The translations under genes were made by a program, and so were the position numbers. A DNA stretch of 5,989 bases from CALAEC01 sp050692915. GTDB taxonomy: Bacteria; Actinomycetota; UBA4738; CALAEC01. The notes beneath the pieces are model-generated. The model saw only the letters and a program-made list of their open reading frames with translations. It made no database searches and was not told the origin of the DNA. Location of the stretch: positions 1 through 5,989 of the forward strand of contig JBOGVU010000124.1 in NCBI GenBank assembly GCA_050692915.1, given 5' to 3'. Positions 1-5,989 of this stretch are shown one piece after another; positions within the stretch are counted from its first letter, which is position 1; each line of letters opens with the position of its first letter.

Positions 1-1374
1 TCACGAGCCTCTCTCCCCGGCGGAGGCGGCGGTGCCGCGGATGGCCAGGCGGGAGAGGCCCAGGGCAACGGCCCCGACCACCGTGGCGGCGACCACGAAG
101 TTCAGGATCGCCCGGAGGGGGAACACGGTCGTCGGCGAGGGCTCGTCGAGCAGGATGCCGTCCGGGTCGTGCTCCAGGCCGATCACCGAACCCCCCTGGC
201 CGAGCGTGGTGGCGAACACGAGATCGTCCCCCACCGCCACGGCGCCGAGCGGTCCGGGGCTCAGGTCGCTCCGCCACACCAGCCGGCCCGTATCGAGGTC
301 GATGGCCGATAGGACCCCGGAGGTGTCGCCGATCACCGCCGCCCCGCCGAGCACGGCCGGCGACGACGGGGACAGGGTGTTCTGGCGACCCCCCGGCAGG
401 GCCCGGAAATCGGCCAGAAGGAACGTCCATCGTTCCTCCCCGTCGCCCGGCCCAAGCCCGTAGAGATGGAGCCGGTCGGCCACCACCAGCGGTGTAGACG
501 CCGCGGGGACCTGCCGGCTCGAGACGGCGGTCCGGATCTCGGCGGTCCAGACCTGGCCCCCGCCGTCGAGGTCGAGGGCCCGCAGGACCCCCTCGCTCGT
601 GGCCACGAAGACCCGCTCCCCGTCGGAGGCGGGGGCCGAGGCGGGCAGGGCCGGGCCGGAGGTGGAGAACTGCCACTGGGGCCGCCCTCCGGTGGCCGCG
701 TCGAGGGCGAACACCGTGACCACCCCCGTCTGCCGAACCTCCCCCGCCACCAGCACCAGGTCCTCCACCACCGCGGGGGTGGCTTCCAGCCGTCCCTCGA
801 CCTCGGACCGCCACCGCTCCTCGCCGGTGTCGGCCTCCAGGGCCACCACCTCGCCTGCGGTGGTGGCCGCGTACACGAGTCCGTCGGCGACCACGAGCCC
901 ACCGGCGACGTCGGCGTCCACGAAGGCCCGCCACGCCTCGTTCCCGTCCTCCAGGCCCCGGGCCACCACGGCAGTGCTCGAGCCGGACCCTGAGGCGTGC
1001 ACCACGAGGTCGCCGGCGATCGCGGGAGGGCCGGCGGGGCCCTCGGTGCGGTCCATCTCCCACAGCGGCTCCCCGGTGGCGGGGTCGAGGGCCATCACTC
1101 CCCGGGCGGCCACCACCACCAGGGCGCTCCGGGCCACGGCCGGGCCCGTCACCGGGCCGCCCAGGGCGACCGCCTCGGTCCATGCCTCCCGGTACGGGGG
1201 GGCGGGGCCCTCGGCGGTCCCGGAGTGAGCGGGGTCCCGCCCGGCCATGGGCCACGGGTCGGCCTCCTGGGCGGACGCGGGCCCCCCGCCGAGCGCCACC
1301 ACCGTCACGGCGGCGGCCGCCGGCCATCCTCGGAGATGGGCTCGAGCGCGCGACGATGACGACCGGGGAGACAT
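1..1374 (-). CDS. Exported, membrane-anchored PQQ-type beta-propeller protein
   Basis: This 457-residue protein is predicted to be exported and held in the membrane by its C-terminus. The N-terminus has an Arg-rich region (3-15), a hydrophobic stretch (18-30) and a likely cleavage site at PASA-QEA (about 35). The PQQ-type opening WPMAGRDPAHSG (41-52) follows. Eight tryptophan-ended repeats of the form ALDxxTGxxxW then recur, with Trp at 65, 105, 148, 188, 234, 276, 316 and 367, which fits an eight-bladed propeller. A membrane helix (about 421-441) and a short basic tail end the protein. Such repeats often make scaffolds, as in BamB, or quinoprotein dehydrogenases; I see no dehydrogenase active-site motif, so cofactor use should not be assumed. 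The function is unknown, probably protein binding at the envelope. The ATG at 1374 is 28 bp after the M23 gene, which suggests co-transcription. Its Shine-Dalgarno is weak (GGGCGG, 2 bases before the start). The stop codon is at 3-1. Confidence 0.9.
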   Translation of the reverse strand: MSPRSSSSRARAHLRGWPAAAAVTVVALGGGPASAQEADPWPMAGRDPAHSGTAEGPAPPYREAWTEAVALGGPVTGPAVARSALVVVAARGVMALDPATGEPLWEMDRTEGPAGPPAIAGDLVVHASGSGSSTAVVARGLEDGNEAWRAFVDADVAGGLVVADGLVYAATTAGEVVALEADTGEERWRSEVEGRLEATPAVVEDLVLVAGEVRQTGVVTVFALDAATGGRPQWQFSTSGPALPASAPASDGERVFVATSEGVLRALDLDGGGQVWTAEIRTAVSSRQVPAASTPLVVADRLHLYGLGPGDGEERWTFLLADFRALPGGRQNTLSPSSPAVLGGAAVIGDTSGVLSAIDLDTGRLVWRSDLSPGPLGAVAVGDDLVFATTLGQGGSVIGLEHDPDGILLDEPSPTTVFPLRAILNFVVAATVVGAVALGLSRLAIRGTAASAGERGS

Positions 1375-1402
1375 GGCCGCCCATTCTAGGTGGTCGGCCG
1401 GT

Positions 1403-1945
1403 TCAGACCGCCGCGCCGTCCAGCGGTGCCAGCCGGATCAGGCCGACCACGCCGTCCCGCCGAAGCAGCAGCATAGGGTCGAGGTATGACCCTGCGTATC
1501 GGGCCCCCAGGTGGAGATGGGGCGGCTCAGCGCCCGGGTGGCCTTGGCCGGATCGCCCGAGGACCTGCCCCCGGCCGATCGAGGCCCCCGCCTTGACCTC
1601 GATCGCGCTCAGCCACGAGTACGTGGTGCGAACCCCGTCCGGATGGTCCACGGACACGTGACGTTCGCCGGCCACGACTCCGGCGAAGGCCACCACGCCA
1701 TCCCCCGCGGCCCGAACGGGCGTACCCATCGGGACGGCGATATCGATCCCCCGGTGACCGGAGCCGTACGGTCCGGCCGGTGGCTGGAACGGCCGGATCA
1801 CCGGGCCGTGGACCGGCCAGTCGTACGACCCGTACTCGGGGCCGGCGGCCGCGGGCAGGACGCCCCGGGCCCGCAGCCCCGCGTCGGCCGCCCCGGTGGC
1901 CGGTATCAGAGAGGCCAACAGGGCGAGGGCCGCAACGACGCGCAC
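1403..1945 (-). CDS. Secreted M23 (LytM-like) peptidase-domain protein
   Basis: M23 peptidases are zinc enzymes that cleave peptide bridges in peptidoglycan. This 180-residue protein has a signal peptide (residues 1 to about 20) followed almost directly by the domain (about 40-162). Zinc-ligand motifs are present: His64 and Asp68 in GHRGIDIA, and His145 in HLHLG, with the catalytic His143. The other usual catalytic histidine, in the YxHL motif, is replaced: here the segment reads TTYSWLS with Trp111 at that place. The GTG at 1945 is the only feasible start, since an in-frame TAG lies at 1957-1955; its Shine-Dalgarno match is poor. It follows the sigma gene by 41 bp and is probably in the same transcript. 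An M23 gene in this place, upstream of rpsB, is usual in actinobacteria. It may cleave cell wall or act as a binding or activator domain. Confidence 0.92.
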   Translation of the reverse strand: MRVVAALALLASLIPATGAADAGLRARGVLPAAAGPEYGSYDWPVHGPVIRPFQPPAGPYGSGHRGIDIAVPMGTPVRAAGDGVVAFAGVVAGERHVSVDHPDGVRTTYSWLSAIEVKAGASIGRGQVLGRSGQGHPGAEPPHLHLGARYAGSYLDPMLLLRRDGVVGLIRLAPLDGAAV

Positions 1946-1986
1946 GGCCCGACGCTAACAGGAGGTACCGACACGAGCCCCGGAGG

Positions 1987-2799
1987 TCACTCGTCGCCTT
2001 CAGCGAGGTTGTTCCGGAGGGATCCCACGGCCTTCACGTGGATCTGGCAGACCCGGGACTCCGTGACCCCGAGGATCTCCCCGATCTCGGAGAGCGTGAG
2101 CCCCTCGAAGTAGTACAGCGTGATGACGACCTTCTCCCGCTCCGACAGCGAGTTGATGGCCGCGGAGAGGAGCCCGCGCATCTCCTGCCCCTCCAGGCCG
2201 GACGTGGGGTCGGCGTTGGCCGCGTCGGCCAGCGTGTCGAGGAGCGACCGCTGCTCGCCGCTCTCGTCCCCGCCGCCCACGACCTCCTCGAGGGCCATCA
2301 CCGAGACCAGCGAGATCTGAGTGATCATCTCGTGGAGCTCCTCCAGGTTGATCCCGAGCTGCTCGGCCACCTCGTCGTCGGTGGGCGCGCGATTCAGCTT
2401 CCCCTCCAGGGCGGCGTGGGCCTTGTCCACCTCCCGGGCCTTGTATCGCACCGAGCGAGGGACCCAGTCCATGGCCCGCAGCTCGTCGATGATCGCGCCC
2501 CGGATCCTGGGGATCGCGTACGTCTCGAACTTCACCGCGCGGGCCCGGTCGAACTTGTCGAGGGCGTCCATGAGCCCGAACATGCCGTTCGAGATCAGGT
2601 CGGCCTGCTCCACGCTCTGGGGCAGGCCCGCGCCGAGGCGGCCGGCCACGTACTTCACCAGCGGCGCGTAGTGGAGGATCAACCGCTCCCTGGCCCGCTG
2701 GCCGCCCGAGGTCTTGAACTCCTCCCACAGCGCCTCGAGCTCGCGGGCCTCTGTCGTGGGCGCCTCCTCCCGGGGCCCGGAAGCGGGAACGGTGGCCAT
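1987..2799 (-). CDS. whiG: WhiG/FliA-family RNA polymerase sigma factor
   Basis: This is an alternative sigma-70-family factor of the sigma-28 group, 270 residues, which directs RNA polymerase to a restricted promoter set. In Streptomyces WhiG drives early sporulation genes; in flagellated bacteria FliA drives motility genes. After a flexible N-terminus (1-20), region 2 (about 22-115) has LILHYAPLVKYVAGRL (40-55) and the promoter-reading stretch FETYAIPRIRGAIIDELRA (91-109). Region 3 follows (about 116-195), then region 4 (about 215-265) with LSEREKVVITLYYFEGL (218-234) and the recognition helix TESRVCQIH (246-254). Similarity to Streptomyces WhiG as I recall it is high throughout. The start is ATG with GAGGG 4 bases upstream, inside the end of xerC, which implies translational coupling. 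WhiG is held inactive in Streptomyces by the anti-sigma RsiG with cyclic di-GMP; no such gene is in this window. Confidence 0.96.
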   Translation of the reverse strand: MATVPASGPREEAPTTEARELEALWEEFKTSGGQRARERLILHYAPLVKYVAGRLGAGLPQSVEQADLISNGMFGLMDALDKFDRARAVKFETYAIPRIRGAIIDELRAMDWVPRSVRYKAREVDKAHAALEGKLNRAPTDDEVAEQLGINLEELHEMITQISLVSVMALEEVVGGGDESGEQRSLLDTLADAANADPTSGLEGQEMRGLLSAAINSLSEREKVVITLYYFEGLTLSEIGEILGVTESRVCQIHVKAVGSLRNNLAEGDE

Positions 2800-3698
2800 C
2801 AGGCCCTCGGGTGGCTCCGACGGTAGACGCCGAACAGGCGCCGACGCGAGACGTGCGTGTACCGCTGGGTGGTTCCGAGGCTCGAGTGTCCTAGGAGCTC
2901 CTGGACCGCCCTGATGTCTGCCCCTCCCTCCATGAGGTGGGTGGCGAACGAGTGCCGCAGCGTGTGCGGGCTCACCCGCCTCCCCGCCAGTATGTCCCGA
3001 CGGTATTTTTCCACCAGTGAGCCGACATCGCGCGGGGAGATCCGCTTCCCCCGACGGTTCACGAACAGGGCTGACCCGCCCGGTCCGGCACCCATGGTGG
3101 CCCTTCGAGAAGATCCGAGATACGTGTGGAGCGCCTCCACGGCCTCCTCACCGATGGGAACCGAACGCTCCCGCCCGCCCTTCCCGAGCACGCGGACCCG
3201 CCCCTCGCCCAGATCGAGGTCGTCGAGGTCCAGGCCGCACAGCTCCGAGACCCGGATCCCCGCCGCGTACAGGAGCTCGAGCACGGCGCGGTCCCTGATC
3301 GCCCACCGGTCGTCCCCGCCCGGCGCCTCCACCAGAGACGACGCCTCCCCCGGTTTCAGCACGGGAGGCAGGGAGGCCGGGACCTTCGGGGCCGCCAGCA
3401 TGGTAGCCGGGTTCGTCGCCACCAGGCCCCGGCCGACGGCGAACCGGTACATGGAACGCACCGCGGCCGCCTTCCGGGCGATCGACGAGCGGGCCATCCC
3501 CCGGGTTGCGAGGTGGGCCAGCCAACGTCGGAGCCGGGCGTGGGTGGCGGTGCGGAGCCCGCCGCCGCCCCGTTCGAGGAACTCGGCCAACCCTGTGAGA
3601 TCGTCCCGGTAAGCACGCGCCGTGTGCGCGGACAGATGCCGCTCCAGCGACAGGTGCTGGAGGAAGGCCTCGATGATGGCTTCGTCGGCAGGTTGCAC
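2799..3698 (-). CDS. xerC: Site-specific tyrosine recombinase XerC/XerD
   Basis: Xer recombinases act at the dif site near the terminus to resolve chromosome dimers at division. From the GTG at 3698 the protein is 299 residues, the normal family length. The N-terminal SAM-like core-binding domain (about 6-90) contains SLERHLSAHTARAYRDDL (17-34). The catalytic domain (about 112-295) has all the expected residues: Arg149 in GIRVSEL, Lys173 in LGKGGRER, His245 and Arg248 in HTLRHSFATHL, His271 in LLGHSS and the nucleophile Tyr280 in TQRYTH. The spacing of these residues is close to E. coli XerD, but position next to dprA and whiG corresponds to the gene named xerC in actinobacteria, so the C/D label rests on synteny. 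The TGA stop overlaps the ATG of the sigma factor gene by one base. Confidence 0.95.
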   Translation of the reverse strand: MQPADEAIIEAFLQHLSLERHLSAHTARAYRDDLTGLAEFLERGGGGLRTATHARLRRWLAHLATRGMARSSIARKAAAVRSMYRFAVGRGLVATNPATMLAAPKVPASLPPVLKPGEASSLVEAPGGDDRWAIRDRAVLELLYAAGIRVSELCGLDLDDLDLGEGRVRVLGKGGRERSVPIGEEAVEALHTYLGSSRRATMGAGPGGSALFVNRRGKRISPRDVGSLVEKYRRDILAGRRVSPHTLRHSFATHLMEGGADIRAVQELLGHSSLGTTQRYTHVSRRRLFGVYRRSHPRA

Positions 3699-3789
3699 GT
3701 TTCCCCCCGGGTGAGCGCTCCCTTGTGTAGCACACGGGGCAGCCCGTTCCCAGGACCCGGCCGAGCCGCCGGCGTGGGAAGATGGATCC
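3699..3789. promoter_or_regulatory. Divergent intergenic region between xerC and the small plus-strand gene
   Basis: This 91-bp gap is the most likely promoter region for xerC-whiG and for the small plus-strand gene. On the minus strand, TGCTACACA (about 3732-3724) resembles an extended -10 (TGn plus TACACA), and TGGGAA 17 bases upstream is a poor -35. A start near 3717 would leave a leader of about 18 bases. The gap also holds a perfect 8-bp palindrome GAGCGCTC (3713-3720) and a small inverted repeat GTGT-AGC-ACAC (3725-3735), either of which could be an operator. No convincing promoter was found for the plus-strand gene. All of this is weak pattern matching. Confidence 0.25.
3701..3708 (-). 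promoter_or_regulatory. Ribosome binding site that decides the xerC start
   Basis: GGGGGGAA on the minus strand lies directly upstream of GTG at 3698. It supports this GTG over the in-frame start at 3809, which would add 37 residues unlike the family and overlap the divergent small gene. Confidence 0.6.
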
Positions 3790-3981
3790 GTGCTCAGCCC
3801 GGTCGTCACCCACGCCCCCTGTGCCCTCGACCACCAGCGCCGGCTCCGCGAGGCTCGGGCCGCGGCCCTGGCGCGACGCTTGGGACGCCGGCTCCGCCGC
3901 CGCCACGTCGAGGCCAGCGCCGACCTGGCCGCCGGGCTGGGGGCCCGCGGCGAGGACGTGTGGGACGCCCTGCGCGTCTGA
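3790..3981 (+). CDS. Small Arg/Ala-rich protein of unknown function
   Basis: I do not recognise this 63-residue protein. It starts with GTG, with a weak purine stretch GGGAAG (3776-3781) 8 bases upstream, and is the only plausible gene on the plus strand. Codon third positions are about 94% G/C (four exceptions in 63 codons) while second positions are much more mixed, which is the pattern of a translated gene in this genome. The protein has a Cys at residue 11, then a long probable helix dense in Arg and Ala (residues 15-40), then a more acidic tail ending in WDALRV. There is no signal peptide or membrane segment. The basic helix could contact nucleic acid, but that is only inference. It is divergent from xerC (91 bp gap) and its stop lies 3 bp from the stop of the convergent protease gene. 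Confidence 0.55.
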   Translation: MLSPVVTHAPCALDHQRRLREARAAALARRLGRRLRRRHVEASADLAAGLGARGEDVWDALRV

Positions 3982-3984
3982 TCG

Positions 3985-4860
3985 CTACAGGCAGAGGGAG
4001 CTGCTGGCCAGGCTCCACCCGCCGGCGATCTGCTGGATCCGCCCGATCCGTGTCTCGGCGATGAAGCTCGGAAGCCACGTCGTGTCGACCACCAGATGGG
4101 TGAGGTTGCCGGCTGCCTTCAGGTCGGTGACCCGTACCGGGCTGCCGGAGTCGCCAAAGATGGCCGCGCCGTCCCAGCCGTAGGAGTCCTCCCGCCAGGT
4201 CAGGGCCACCCCGGCCCGCGGGGTTCCCCCGGTGCCGATGCCGAGCCCGTGCCCGTAGTGCCACACCGTCTCCGGCCCGGATCCTGCGTAGGCGCCGCAT
4301 GGCCCGCCGACCACGGCGATCGTGGGGTCGACCCACTCGTTGAGCTCGGGGCGGATCGAGACGAGCCCGAAGTCGTCGCCGATCCCGTTGTCGCGGAACG
4401 AGATCACCGAGCCGACGTTCACCAGCACGGGGTTCTCCGTGCCGGGAGCCAGCGTCAGCAGTGTCACCGGCTCACCGACGCGCTCCACGCAGTGGCCCGC
4501 GGTGCCGATGGCGTAGGACCCGCCCTGCTGGAACACGAAGTTCATCGTGCATCCCGCGGGCGCGATCATCCATGCCCCCGGACGGATGCCCACCGTGCTC
4601 GGGAGCGGCGCCTGGGCCGGGGCCGCCACGGTCCCGTCCGACTCCACCGCTCGCTGGAGCGTCCGTGTGTACCAGTCCGGCCGGGCCCCCCGGAGGGGGA
4701 TCGCGTACCCCCCGGCGGTGACCGTGACGCCCTCCAACGACGCGAGATCCGTGCCCCCGGCCGGGCTTCCGACCGTAGGCGACTGGCCCGCGCCGGCAGG
4801 GGCCGAAACGAGAAGGACCATCGCGAGAGAGAGAGGACCGAGGGTGCGTATCCAGGCCAT
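3985..4860 (-). CDS. Secreted chymotrypsin-fold (S1-like) serine protease
   Basis: This is a predicted exported serine endopeptidase of 291 residues. Residues 1-25 form a Sec signal peptide: MAWIR n-region, hydrophobic LSLAMVLLVSA core and small residues at the likely cleavage site around 22-25. The mature part carries the catalytic triad in S1 order: His123 in TAGHC, Asp163 in GDDFGLV and Ser238 in GDSGSP. Cys104 and Cys124 flank the His motif and probably form a disulfide; Cys188 and Cys290 could form another. The residue six before the nucleophile, which lines the S1 pocket in this fold if there is no insertion, is Ala232, so trypsin-like Arg/Lys specificity is not suggested. A region of about 60 residues between the signal peptide and the protease domain could be a short pro-segment. 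The gene sits between dprA and xerC, where a protease is not a standard member. The substrate is unknown. Confidence 0.92.
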   Translation of the reverse strand: MAWIRTLGPLSLAMVLLVSAPAGAGQSPTVGSPAGGTDLASLEGVTVTAGGYAIPLRGARPDWYTRTLQRAVESDGTVAAPAQAPLPSTVGIRPGAWMIAPAGCTMNFVFQQGGSYAIGTAGHCVERVGEPVTLLTLAPGTENPVLVNVGSVISFRDNGIGDDFGLVSIRPELNEWVDPTIAVVGGPCGAYAGSGPETVWHYGHGLGIGTGGTPRAGVALTWREDSYGWDGAAIFGDSGSPVRVTDLKAAGNLTHLVVDTTWLPSFIAETRIGRIQQIAGGWSLASSSLCL

Positions 4861-4928
4861 ATCGAAGACCTCCGTGATGGGCGTTTCTCAAGAGTTCGTC
4901 CTCCGGTCGATCGAATCCTTCCCGGCGC
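4861..4928 (-). other. Short gap between dprA and the protease gene
   Basis: This 68-bp gap contains the protease ribosome binding site and a perfect 8-bp palindrome TCGATCGA (4907-4914). I see no acceptable -10/-35 pair and no hairpin followed by a T run. Whether the protease is transcribed from dprA or from its own promoter cannot be decided. Confidence 0.4.
4869..4873 (-). promoter_or_regulatory. Ribosome binding site of the serine protease gene
   Basis: GGAGG on the minus strand lies 8 bases before the ATG at 4860. It is the strongest Shine-Dalgarno match in the window and supports that start, which also gives a complete signal peptide. Confidence 0.75.
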
Positions 4929-5989
4929 TCAGCCGGACCCGGCGCGCCGGTACCGGCCCCCGTCGACGGTCACCAGGCCCCGGAGCTCCAGAGCGCCCAG
5001 GACGCGGAGGGCCCGGGCCGGATCCACGCCAGCAGACCTCGCCACCGCGTCGAGGGTCGCGGGCGTGCCTGGGACGAGCTCCAGGAACCTCCGCTCGTCC
5101 TCGGTGAGGCCGGTGGGAGGCGGGTCGCGATCGGGATCGGGCACCCCTTTAGGTGAGTTAGGTGAGCGCGCCGGAGCCAGGCCGAGGGTCTCGAGCACGT
5201 CTCCCGCCCCTCGGATCAGGGCGGCGCCGTCGCGGATCAGGGCGTGGGGGACGTCCGAGAGCTGGCCGGTGATGGCCCCGGGCACGGCCATCACGTCCCT
5301 CCCGAGGTCCAGGGCGAACTCGACCGTGATGAGCGACCCGCTGCCCGGCGCCCCCTCGACCACGATGACCCCCTGGGCCAGCGCAGCCACCAGTCGGTTG
5401 CGGGCCGGGAACCGGTGAGGGCGAGCCTCGATCCCCGGCGGGTACTCGCTCACGACAGCGCCGGCCCTGGCGACCTCCTTGATCAGCCCGGCGTTCCTCG
5501 GGGGGTAGGCCACATCGATGCCGGAGCCGAGCACGGCGACCGTGGGACCCCCGGCCCGGAGGGCCCCCCGATGGCCGGCGGCGTCGATCCCAACCGCTGC
5601 CCCGCTGACAACCGTCACGCCAGCGGCCCCCAGACCGGCGGCGATCGTCTCGGCCACCTCTCGCCCGTACTGCGTGCACCGCCTGGCGCCGACCATGGCT
5701 ACGGCCGGCCGCGGGTTGGGGAGCGTGCCCCGGACGAAGAGGCACACCGGCGGGTCGGTCAGGTCGAGGAGCGCCGGCGGGTAGTCCTGGTCCCCGGGTG
5801 CCGCCATCCGGGCCCCGCACCCGGCCAGTGCGGCCCGGACGGACCCGGGCTCGACGCGCTCCGCCACGGCCCGATCCCTGGCGGACGCTCCCCGGGCCGC
5901 GCCGGCCGCGACGGCCCGCAAGCACGCCCGAGCCGTCCCCTCCCGCCACGCCAGCCGATGACGGTCGGCAGGGGTGATCCCCTCGAGGT
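4929..5989 (-). CDS. dprA: DNA processing protein DprA (5' end outside window)
   Basis: DprA binds incoming or exposed single-stranded DNA in the cytoplasm and helps load RecA onto it during transformation and recombination. The frame stays open to the right edge, so the true start is probably just outside; 353 residues are visible, near the usual length. Numbering from an internal TTG at 5921, the Rossmann-like core runs from about residue 73 to 246. It shows VAMVGARR (74-81), SGAAVGIDAAGH (106-117), SEYPPG (158-163), FPARNR (171-176), SGSLIT (194-199) and an IRDGAALI segment (229-236). A proline-rich linker (about 248-270) leads to a C-terminal winged helix (about 272-325) of the DprA WH type. 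The family consensus SG(L/M)A(R/K)GID has valine in place of the basic residue here. It is the first gene visible of the minus-strand series, and the protease gene starts 68 bp downstream. Confidence 0.96.
   Translation of the reverse strand, partial: LEGITPADRHRLAWREGTARACLRAVAAGAARGASARDRAVAERVEPGSVRAALAGCGARMAAPGDQDYPPALLDLTDPPVCLFVRGTLPNPRPAVAMVGARRCTQYGREVAETIAAGLGAAGVTVVSGAAVGIDAAGHRGALRAGGPTVAVLGSGIDVAYPPRNAGLIKEVARAGAVVSEYPPGIEARPHRFPARNRLVAALAQGVIVVEGAPGSGSLITVEFALDLGRDVMAVPGAITGQLSDVPHALIRDGAALIRGAGDVLETLGLAPARSPNSPKGVPDPDRDPPPTGLTEDERRFLELVPGTPATLDAVARSAGVDPARALRVLGALELRGLVTVDGGRYRRAGSG
5149..5166. repeat. 9-bp tandem duplication in the dprA linker
   Basis: TTAGGTGAG occurs twice back to back on the plus strand. 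On the coding strand this adds a near-duplicate three-residue unit (SPN-SPK) in the proline-rich linker between the Rossmann core and winged helix of DprA. It keeps the frame and is AT-rich compared with its surroundings. It looks like a slippage-type duplication in a tolerant linker rather than a functional site. Confidence 0.6.

Noticed and set aside
1..1374. Quinoprotein dehydrogenase
   Set aside because: The repeats are PQQ-type, but the protein is shorter than such enzymes, carries a C-terminal membrane anchor and shows no dehydrogenase active-site motif, so only the propeller fold is claimed.
1946..1986. Two ACCTCC copies in the whiG-M23 gap as a regulatory anti-Shine-Dalgarno element
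   Set aside because: The repeats are 6 bp and common in GC-rich DNA, and the M23 start has no strong Shine-Dalgarno for them to pair with.
1780..2826. A 348-codon plus-strand open frame opposite the sigma factor gene
   Set aside because: It is the shadow of the well-conserved whiG frame, and its product is low-complexity without a known fold.
3699..3809. A longer XerC with 37 extra N-terminal residues
   Set aside because: The extension is unlike the family, overlaps the divergent small gene and bypasses a good ribosome binding site before GTG at 3698, which gives the standard length.
3126..4064. A 312-codon plus-strand open frame across xerC and the intergenic gap
   Set aside because: It covers the catalytic half of xerC in antisense, crosses the promoter region and two gene ends, and has no protein family features.
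4096..5418. A 440-codon open frame on the plus strand opposite the protease and dprA
   Set aside because: It runs antisense to two genes with clear family motifs across their boundary and gives a Gly/Arg/Pro-rich product with no recognisable domain. Long antisense frames are expected at this GC content.
5919..5921. TTG at 5921 as the true dprA start
   Set aside because: The frame stays open upstream to the window edge with DprA-like helical sequence, and TTG is a rare start, so the real start is probably outside.

Overview
The window is a very GC-rich, gene-dense stretch with six genes on the minus strand and one small gene on the plus strand. It reads as a chromosomal fragment of a high-GC actinobacterium. 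Third codon positions are almost all G or C, and several starts are GTG. Read right to left, the order dprA - xerC - whiG - M23 peptidase matches the segment that precedes rpsB-tsf-pyrH-frr in actinobacteria such as Streptomyces and Mycobacterium. The sigma factor is a close WhiG type. The class cannot be fixed from the sequence; a non-model lineage such as Acidimicrobiia is a guess.

Layout, in minus-strand transcription order: dprA (DNA processing protein, 5' end cut by the right edge, 5989-4929); a secreted chymotrypsin-fold serine protease (4860-3985); xerC/D-type tyrosine recombinase (3698-2799, GTG start); a WhiG/FliA-family sigma factor (2799-1987) whose ATG overlaps the xerC stop by one base; a secreted LytM/M23 peptidase (1945-1403); and an exported, C-terminally membrane-anchored eight-bladed PQQ-type beta-propeller protein (1374-1). 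A small Arg/Ala-rich protein of unknown function is encoded on the plus strand (3790-3981). It is divergent from xerC and ends 3 bp from the protease stop.

Functionally the block mixes DNA handling (DprA loads recombinase on single-stranded DNA, Xer resolves chromosome dimers), developmental or motility transcription (WhiG-type sigma) and envelope proteins (protease, M23 peptidase, propeller). xerC-whiG-M23-propeller are tightly packed (overlap of 1 bp, then gaps of 41 and 28 bp) and probably co-transcribed. The protease and the divergent small gene separate dprA from xerC, and the propeller gene sits where rpsB might be expected, so these three are the lineage-specific part. No RNA genes, insertion sequences, CRISPR arrays or convincing terminators were seen. 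There is no gene-free stretch over 100 bp. I found no clearly new biological system; the points most worth a second look are the M23 active-site substitution, the unusual neighbours and the small unknown gene.
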